Assembly: GCA_002366995.1 (NCBI GenBank)
Contig: DFCM01000094.1
Coordinates: forward strand, 1-8,497
Reading direction: 5' to 3'
Origin: a bacterium UBP3_UBA3054
GTDB lineage: Bacteria; Auribacterota; UBA3054
Length of the DNA stretch: 8,497 nt
Shown here: positions 1 through 5,391 of the stretch, one piece after another
How the letters are laid out: each line of letters opens with the position of its first letter
Position numbering within the stretch: position 1 is the first letter of the stretch
Translations under genes and position numbers: made by a program
The notes under the pieces: model-generated
What the model was told of the DNA's origin: nothing
Seen by the model: only the letters and a program-made list of their open reading frames with translations
Databases searched by the model: none

Positions 1-276
1 GCGGCGGAGGTCGACATCATGTACGACGAAGGCATCTCTTCCGAGGGAACGCTCGTCGACGTCGCCACCGCCATGGACATCATCCAGAAGCGCGGCGCCT
101 GGTTCTCCTTCGGCGACCAGCGTCTGGCCCAGGGCCGCGACGCCTGCAAGGAATACCTTAAGAACGATCCGGATTTCGCCAAGAAAGTGGAAGGCATGAT
201 CAGGGAGAAATACGGACTTCTGAAGGGTGAACTTCCCGAGAAGGAAGAAACCAAGGAAAGCAAGAAAGAAAAATGA
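1..276 (+). CDS. recA: RecA recombinase, C-terminal part (5' end outside window)
   Basis: This is the last 91 codons of RecA, the ATP-dependent strand-exchange protein that also stimulates LexA self-cleavage in the SOS response. The reading frame is open from base 1 and begins A-A-E-V-D-I-M-Y, matching the family's 'AEF.I.YGEGI' segment at the end of the ATPase core. It is followed by the C-terminal domain signatures GAWFSFGDQRLAQGR (family: GAWYSY..E.IGQG) and 'KEYLKNDPDFAKKVEGMIRE' (family: 'LK.NP..A.EIE..IR'). The ATG at 19 is internal, not the start. The Walker motifs and DNA-binding loops lie outside the window. After the folded domain comes a tail of about 15 residues rich in both Glu and Lys, unlike the strongly acidic E. 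coli tail. Its stop codon overlaps the recX start (ATGA). Promoter and any LexA box would be upstream of the window. Confidence 0.96.
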   Translation, partial: AAEVDIMYDEGISSEGTLVDVATAMDIIQKRGAWFSFGDQRLAQGRDACKEYLKNDPDFAKKVEGMIREKYGLLKGELPEKEETKESKKEK

Positions 277-623
277 GTCCAGCTAAGGACGCCGTGCGGC
301 TGGGAGCGGAGCTCCTGGCGGTGCGCGACTATTCCGAAAAGGAAATGACCGAGAGACTGACGCGCCGCGGCTACTCCCCTGAGGAGAGCCGCGCCGCTTC
401 AGCGCGCTTGGTCGAGCTTGGGCTTATCAAGATAGCCGGCAATGACCGCGAGGCGCTAAGAAATGCGGCCAGGGAATATCTCCTGAAAAAAGGGAAGGAG
501 CTGAAACCGTCGACGCTTTCATCCCTGGCGGCTTATCTCGTGCGAAAAGGCTTCGACGAGGATCTCATAGAGGAATACTTGAGCGAGGCCGCGGAAGTGA
601 TGAGGGATCCTGAAAGGGAATGA
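273..623 (+). CDS. recX: RecX-family regulator of RecA, short form
   Basis: RecX binds RecA filaments and modulates, usually inhibits, their growth. The identification rests on position directly after recA with an ATGA overlap, and on a recognisable RecX three-helix repeat at about residues 8-50: RDYSEKEMTERLTRRGYSPE, then 'ARLVELGLI' (family: 'R..SE.EL...L...G........ALERL...GLID'). A second, weaker repeat covers about 60-110 ('YLLKKGKELKPSTLSSLAAY', then 'LVRKGFDEDLIEEYL'). At 116 residues it is shorter than most RecX proteins (about 150 or more), and the third repeat appears to be missing. The usual 'DDERYA'-like stretch after repeat 1 is replaced by KIAGND. The start is set by the overlap; the purine-rich AAGGA at 253-257 is farther upstream than an ideal Shine-Dalgarno site. 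Its own stop overlaps the next gene by ATGA. The family call is fairly secure from context; activity is inferred. Confidence 0.85.
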   Translation: MSPAKDAVRLGAELLAVRDYSEKEMTERLTRRGYSPEESRAASARLVELGLIKIAGNDREALRNAAREYLLKKGKELKPSTLSSLAAYLVRKGFDEDLIEEYLSEAAEVMRDPERE

Positions 624-3220
624 AGACCGTTTCGAACATAATCGACCTCGGCGGCGTCTGGCAGGCCAATTTGGACGGTGAGAAATTTGCCGTCCAAATT
701 CCGGGCGCGGTCGAGAGCGCTACGCAAAGGAAAGACTTCGGCGGTTTCTTTACGCTGAGAAAAACTTTTTCCCTAAAAAAGCGCTTCAAATTTTACCTTC
801 TGCGCTGCAAGGCCGTCAGCTACTTCTGCGAGATCACGCTCAACGGAAAATCGGTCGGCTCCCACGAAGGGATGTGGGAGGAATTCTCTTTCGACGCCAC
901 GCGCTTCCTAGTCGACGGCGAGAACGAGCTTGTTTTCAGGATCGCCAAGCCCGGCTATTACGACAGCGACCCGTATCCTCTAAGAAAAGTGCTCTCCGGC
1001 TTCGTGCCGGACGTCTGCTGCACGTTCGGCGGGATCTGGGACGACATAACTTTGGAGGGCTATGACGAGGCGCTTCTTACGAGCTGCTACGCCGACAACT
1101 GTTCGCTGAAACTCGAACTGGAAATAAAAAAAGAGGGCGTCTATTACCTGGAAGGGAAGATAAAAGGGCTTAGGGAGATCAGGGGAAAGTGGGAGCTGAA
1201 AAAAGGCCTGAGGGAAGTGGTGGTCCCGCTGAATTCCGGCCGGATGGAGAAATGGTCTCCCGAGAATCCCAAACGCTATGAGATAAGTTTCAAAATAAAG
1301 GGCGCCAAAGACCGTATTGAAGGCAAGACCTTCTGGGCGCGCCGGGAGATCTGCTGCAAGGACAACGCGCTGCTCCTAAACGGCGAGCCCATCTATTGGC
1401 GCGGGATCCTTCACTGGGGCTTCTACGACGAACTGATTGCTCCGAACCCCGACGAGGACGCCATTCGCGCCGAAGTGAAGGCTCTCAAAAAAATGGGCTT
1501 CAACGCCGTGAAGCACTGCCTCTACATCCCGCGCAAAAAATATCTCGACATCTGCGACGAAGAGGGAATGCTCTGCTGGATAGAGTTTCCCTTGTGGCTT
1601 CCCGAAGCGAATCCCGAGTTGGAGAACAGGATCAGAAGAGAGTACGACGCTATTGGCGAAGCGCTTCTGGGACACCCCTGCGTCGCTCTTCTGACTTTGG
1701 GCTGCGAGATGAATTCCGTCGTCAAAGCGGACATCCTGAAGGAAACGTACCTCAAGCTGAAAAAGAAGCTCGGCGTTCCCGTAAAAGACAATTCCGGTTC
1801 CGGCGAATGCTACGGCGGCTTGAAAGTCTCCTACGGCGATTTCTACGACTATCATTTCTACGGGGAACTCCAGAACATGGAGGACCTAATCGATCATTTC
1901 ACGCCCTCGTATCGCGCCGGGAAACCCTGGCTCTTCGGCGAATACTGCGACAGCGACACCTTAAGGGACCTGAAAAAAGTCAGGGAGGGAAAGAAGGCGT
2001 CCTTCCTTTGGTGGGCAAGCGGGAACGTTAAGGGCAATCCCATAAAGAAACTGAAACCCGATTTCTATCTCGACGGCTTTGAGAAAGCCTTTAAAGATCT
2101 CAGGAAAGACTTTGAAAAATTAAGAATGTCCTCGGCAGACCACGCTCTGACGCACCGCAAAGTGACCGTGGAAGAGACGAGGATCTACAGGGAGATCTCG
2201 GGTTACGACATCACGGCTATAAGGGACGTGCCGATAGCGACCAGCGGAATATTCGACGACCTTGGCAACATGAAATTCCCGCCCGAGGAATTCATCCGTT
2301 TCAACAGCGACGTAGTGATCTTGCCCGCCTGGGATCTGAGAAGGACCTGGATCTGCGGCGACCGCGTCTGTCCGAAGGACCGCTACAGCTATTGGAGCGG
2401 CGCTTCCTACGACCTGCACATCCTGATCTCCAATTATTCCGGATCAGACCTGAAAGGGGAGACCTTGCGGCTGGAACTGCGCGACGATAACGAAAAGCTG
2501 ATCATGTGGGAAGAGCGCCTGCTGCCGAAAGTCGGCAGAGGCGAAATTAAGGAAGTCTGCTATTTCAACGCCGTCCTTCCGGAAGTGTCCGCCCCCACAA
2601 ACCTCAAACTGACGGCCAGTCTTGGAAAATACAGCAACTTTTGGCCAGTCTTCGTTTATCCCAAACCGAAAAACGAGATCGAAAACTTTCTGCTCAGGGA
2701 CCACACCGGCGTTTTCAGGGGAATGAAAGGCGCGAATGAAGGGGCGAAGATCATCGTAACGGATCAGCTTGACGAGTTTGTCAGGAAATTTCTCCTGAAG
2801 GGCGGGAAGGTCTTCCTCATGCAGGGGAGCGATCCTGCTTTCCCGACGGAGGAGGTCTCTTTCTGGCGCGAGAGCTTTCCGGTGAGCATCCCGCATCCCG
2901 TTACGTCCAATCTCAAACGCTCCTGCTTCACGGAGGACCTCAGATACTTCTCAGTCGCCCCGGAAAGGGCCGTATGCGCAAAAGAGGTATCGGATATGGG
3001 CTTCTCTTTGAAACGCCCCGTATTGAGGCGCTGCGACGCTAGAAACTGGAAAGTCGCGGAGTATCTGGCGGAATATTTCTACGGGAAGGGGACACTCATC
3101 GCCACGACCCTCAAACTCTCCGGCGGGAGAGGCAGAGAAGCTTCGGGATTCCGGAACAATGTCTTCGGGACGTACCTTTTTGGTAAGATAATAGAATACC
3201 TGACCGATAAATCAAAATAA
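620..3220 (+). CDS. GH2-type glycoside hydrolase (beta-glycosidase-like), cytoplasmic
   Basis: This 866-residue protein has the glycoside hydrolase family 2 layout. A jelly-roll sugar-binding domain covers about residues 1-145 (starts IIDLGGVWQ; later 'ITLNGKSVGSHEGMW', 'FGGIWDDITLEG'). An immunoglobulin-like sandwich covers about 150-245. A TIM barrel follows from about 250 (LLLNGEPIYWRGILHWG, 'MGFNAVKHCLYIPRKKYLDI', 'CDEEGMLCWIEFPLW'). The likely acid/base is Glu363 in LTLGCEMN, and the likely nucleophile is Glu441 in PWLFGEYCDSD. The acid/base Glu is preceded by Cys362, not the Asn usual in clan GH-A. Residues about 500-866 are an extra C-terminal part: a beta-sandwich-like segment, then a possible Rossmann/GATase-like fold from about 700 (KIIVTDQLDEFVRKFLLKGG). 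There is no signal peptide and there are about 20 cysteines, both pointing to the cytoplasm. Substrate (beta-galactoside, -glucuronide, -mannoside or other) cannot be told. The start is fixed by the ATGA overlap with recX; AAAGGGA abuts the ATG, and GAGG lies 14 bases upstream. Confidence 0.87.
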   Translation: MKTVSNIIDLGGVWQANLDGEKFAVQIPGAVESATQRKDFGGFFTLRKTFSLKKRFKFYLLRCKAVSYFCEITLNGKSVGSHEGMWEEFSFDATRFLVDGENELVFRIAKPGYYDSDPYPLRKVLSGFVPDVCCTFGGIWDDITLEGYDEALLTSCYADNCSLKLELEIKKEGVYYLEGKIKGLREIRGKWELKKGLREVVVPLNSGRMEKWSPENPKRYEISFKIKGAKDRIEGKTFWARREICCKDNALLLNGEPIYWRGILHWGFYDELIAPNPDEDAIRAEVKALKKMGFNAVKHCLYIPRKKYLDICDEEGMLCWIEFPLWLPEANPELENRIRREYDAIGEALLGHPCVALLTLGCEMNSVVKADILKETYLKLKKKLGVPVKDNSGSGECYGGLKVSYGDFYDYHFYGELQNMEDLIDHFTPSYRAGKPWLFGEYCDSDTLRDLKKVREGKKASFLWWASGNVKGNPIKKLKPDFYLDGFEKAFKDLRKDFEKLRMSSADHALTHRKVTVEETRIYREISGYDITAIRDVPIATSGIFDDLGNMKFPPEEFIRFNSDVVILPAWDLRRTWICGDRVCPKDRYSYWSGASYDLHILISNYSGSDLKGETLRLELRDDNEKLIMWEERLLPKVGRGEIKEVCYFNAVLPEVSAPTNLKLTASLGKYSNFWPVFVYPKPKNEIENFLLRDHTGVFRGMKGANEGAKIIVTDQLDEFVRKFLLKGGKVFLMQGSDPAFPTEEVSFWRESFPVSIPHPVTSNLKRSCFTEDLRYFSVAPERAVCAKEVSDMGFSLKRPVLRRCDARNWKVAEYLAEYFYGKGTLIATTLKLSGGRGREASGFRNNVFGTYLFGKIIEYLTDKSK
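668..700. repeat. Perfect 11-bp inverted repeat inside the GH2 gene start
   Basis: AATTTGGACGG (668-678) and CCGTCCAAATT (690-700) are exact reverse complements separated by an 11-base loop. The structure begins 48 bases after the GH2 start codon, over codons 17-27. No T-run follows (the next bases are GC-rich), so it does not look like an intrinsic terminator. It may be an mRNA hairpin affecting translation or decay of the message, a protein-binding dyad, or chance; no function can be assigned. Confidence 0.5.
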
Positions 3221-3229
3221 AGCAAGTTT

Positions 3230-5275
3230 ATGGCGGAATTAAAGATTGAAAAAGGCTCGTTTTTCCTCGATGGAAAGGAGATCTTCCTGACCTCCGCGGA
3301 AGTCCATTATTTCAGGACTCCGAGGGAAAACTGGGAAAATGTTTTGAATAGCGTGAAGGAAGCCGGCTGCAACGCCGTCTCCTTCTACACCCCCTGGCTC
3401 GTGCACGAACCGGAGGAAGGCCGTTTCGACTTCACCGGGCTCTATCATCCCTGCAACGACCTGGTCGCTTTCCTGGAACTGGTCAAAAAGAGCGGGCTCC
3501 TCTGCTACTGGCGCCCGGGCCCCTATATCTACGCCGAAGCCACGGATCAGGGTATTCCGAAATGGTTCACCAAGAAAAACCCCCAGAGCATGGTCATGCG
3601 CTATGAGGACGGGGAATACATTCCCAGCTCGGCCGTCAACGCCGTCGCGCACATGAACGGGGATTTCCTCGCCGCCGTCGAGAAATGGTACGCGGCCGTG
3701 TCGGAAGTCATCAAGCCTTACCAGGCGCCGGATGGCTTCGTCGTCATGACGCAGCTCTGCAACGAAGTGCCCGGCGACGATTTCAGCGACGAGAATCCCG
3801 TCAACCTGGGCCTCGAGAAGAAGGACGGCATCTGGCCGACGTATCTCAGGGAAAAATACGGAACGCTTGAAAAGATCAACAACGTCTACGGCTGCAGCTT
3901 CGGCGATTTCTCAAGGATACCTCCCTACATGCTCGAGCAGGCGAACAAGACGCTCTACGAGATCGAGCGCAGGGAATACTACTACGGCTGCTATTATCCG
4001 AAGTATTTCCAGAAACTGAGAGACATTCTTAAGTCTTGCGGCATAACGACGCCCATGACGCACAACGCCTACTGTCCGCGCGCGCTGTCGCTGCACATCA
4101 AAAACAAGGAGCTGAACCCCTGGCTCAACATCGGAGTGGACTGCTACTACTCCATGAGCGGGAACCTGAATCTCACCAACGGAACGTATTTCTGCGAGTA
4201 CGGTCCCGAATATCTCAAGAGCATCCTCTTCAGCACGCCCTGGGTGATAGAGCAGGAGAGCGGGTATTGGTTCGACTTCCCCAGAGTCTACGCCCCCGAA
4301 CTTTTCATCTGGAATGTTTGGGCGGCCGCGGGCGGCTACAAGGGCCTCAACATGTATCTCTGGGGCTCCGGCAGCAACCGGCAGGGCCTTGGTTTCTTCG
4401 GAACCGACCACAACTGGCAGGCGCCCGTCGATCAGAACGGAACGAGAAAGCCTTCCTTCGACGCGATCCAGCGCTCGTTTGCCGAGATCAAAAAGCACGC
4501 GGAGGATTTCCGCGCCGATTCCGTCTACGACATCGCCCTGGGCGTGAAGAGGGAGCCCGTGGTCAGCCTCAAGCCTGTCGGCCCGGCCACCACGGAAGTT
4601 TTCTACGCCTTAAGGTCGCAGGGTTTCCTGCCCAAGCTCGTCGATTTTGAGAGCGAGACGCCGGAAGAACTTCTGAAGCATCCCGTCCTGGTCGTTGTGA
4701 ACGACCGCTGGATGGCCAGGAAAGTTCAGGAGAAGCTGGCCGCCTACGTTGAAGCCGGCGGAAATCTGCTGCTCATAGGTTCGCTGCCGACCAAGGACGA
4801 AACGGACCATTACTGCCACATTCTGGCCGACGAACTGGGAGTTCTCGGCGGCACTTTCCCCAAAAAGAGCGTGGACCAGGAAAAGGTCCTTTTCGAAGGC
4901 CAGGAATATTATCTCGGCAAGACGATCCAGAACATCGACATCGACAAGAAGGGCGAGACCTTGGGACGCACGGAAGCCGGACGCCCGGCCATTGTCTCCG
5001 TTAAGAAGGGGACAGGCACGGCCCAGATCTTCCCCGTGATGTTCGCCAATCATTTCAAAAGCCAGGCCGTCCTGATCAAGAAGCTGATAGCGCGTCTTGG
5101 CAAAAAGCCCACGGTGGAAGGCCAGGATCTTTTGAGAGTGATCCCGAAAGCGAACGGCAAGGCCTTCGTCCTTAACATCCATCCCGTTCCGGTCGCCGAG
5201 AATCTTACGATCGGCGCGGAGGCCGTCGAGTGCGAGCTTGATCCGTACTCCTACATCATCGTCGACTGGAAGTAA
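3230..5275 (+). CDS. GH35/GH42-type beta-galactosidase-like hydrolase, cytoplasmic
   Basis: This 681-residue clan GH-A retaining glycosidase probably removes terminal beta-galactosyl or related residues from oligosaccharides. The N-terminal half matches GH35: 'SAEVHYFRTPRENW', 'AGCNAVSFYTPWLVHEPEEG', 'RFDFTG', and WRPGPYIYAEA (Arg95-Pro-Gly-Pro-Tyr). The likely acid/base is Glu179 in TQLCNEVPG, with the expected preceding Asn. The likely nucleophile is Glu341 in TPWVIEQESGYWFDF, which resembles GH42 'MEQ.PG' as much as GH35 'TE...GWFD'. The segment 'YLREKYGTLEKINNVYGCSF' is GH42-like. Residues about 430-560 look like the Rossmann/GATase-like domain of GH42 (AAYVEAGGNLLLIGSLP), followed by a short C-terminal beta domain to 681. 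No signal peptide is present. It starts 9 bases after the GH2 stop, with no clear Shine-Dalgarno sequence, so it is probably read from the same transcript. Family assignment between GH35 and GH42 is uncertain; substrate is inferred. Confidence 0.87.
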   Translation: MAELKIEKGSFFLDGKEIFLTSAEVHYFRTPRENWENVLNSVKEAGCNAVSFYTPWLVHEPEEGRFDFTGLYHPCNDLVAFLELVKKSGLLCYWRPGPYIYAEATDQGIPKWFTKKNPQSMVMRYEDGEYIPSSAVNAVAHMNGDFLAAVEKWYAAVSEVIKPYQAPDGFVVMTQLCNEVPGDDFSDENPVNLGLEKKDGIWPTYLREKYGTLEKINNVYGCSFGDFSRIPPYMLEQANKTLYEIERREYYYGCYYPKYFQKLRDILKSCGITTPMTHNAYCPRALSLHIKNKELNPWLNIGVDCYYSMSGNLNLTNGTYFCEYGPEYLKSILFSTPWVIEQESGYWFDFPRVYAPELFIWNVWAAAGGYKGLNMYLWGSGSNRQGLGFFGTDHNWQAPVDQNGTRKPSFDAIQRSFAEIKKHAEDFRADSVYDIALGVKREPVVSLKPVGPATTEVFYALRSQGFLPKLVDFESETPEELLKHPVLVVVNDRWMARKVQEKLAAYVEAGGNLLLIGSLPTKDETDHYCHILADELGVLGGTFPKKSVDQEKVLFEGQEYYLGKTIQNIDIDKKGETLGRTEAGRPAIVSVKKGTGTAQIFPVMFANHFKSQAVLIKKLIARLGKKPTVEGQDLLRVIPKANGKAFVLNIHPVPVAENLTIGAEAVECELDPYSYIIVDWK

Positions 5276-5301
5276 TTCCGCGATAAAACGAGTTTTGTCT
5301 C

Positions 5302-5374
5302 GGACGAAAAGTCATGTTCCCTTGGCAAACAGGCTTCGCTAAGTTTGCTTACGGGAGCATGACTTTTTTCGTCC
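5302..5374. terminator. Long bidirectional hairpin terminator between convergent genes
   Basis: In the 116-base gap between the convergent stops (5276-5391), GTCATGTTCCC (5311-5321) pairs with GGGAGCATGAC (5353-5363), with one G-U pair. The inner GCAAAC (5325-5330) pairs with GTTTGC (5343-5348). The stem extends outward as GGACGAAAA (5302-5310) against TTTTTTCGTCC (5364-5374) with a two-base bulge. The T-run 5364-5369 follows the core stem on the plus strand, and the A-run 5307-5310 gives a shorter T-run on the minus strand. This suits an intrinsic terminator for both the hydrolase run and the CotH gene, stronger for the plus strand. Confidence 0.8.
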
Positions 5375-5391
5375 TCGACAAAGCGTAAGCT

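Noticed and set aside
1396..2031. Plus-strand frame of 211 codons overlapping the GH2 gene
   Set aside because: It is very rich in Arg and Ser, as expected from an out-of-frame reading, and it overlaps the GH2 catalytic barrel.
3911..4498. Minus-strand open frame of 195 codons opposite the GH35/42 gene
   Set aside because: It is antisense to conserved catalytic-domain sequence, with low-complexity composition and no family motif. Similar antisense frames at 1376-1855, 2444-2896 and 4610-5182 were rejected for the same reason.
5285..5296. Small dyad AAAAC-GA-GTTTT after the GH35/42 stop
   Set aside because: A two-base loop cannot form a stable hairpin, and the larger structure next to it explains termination better.
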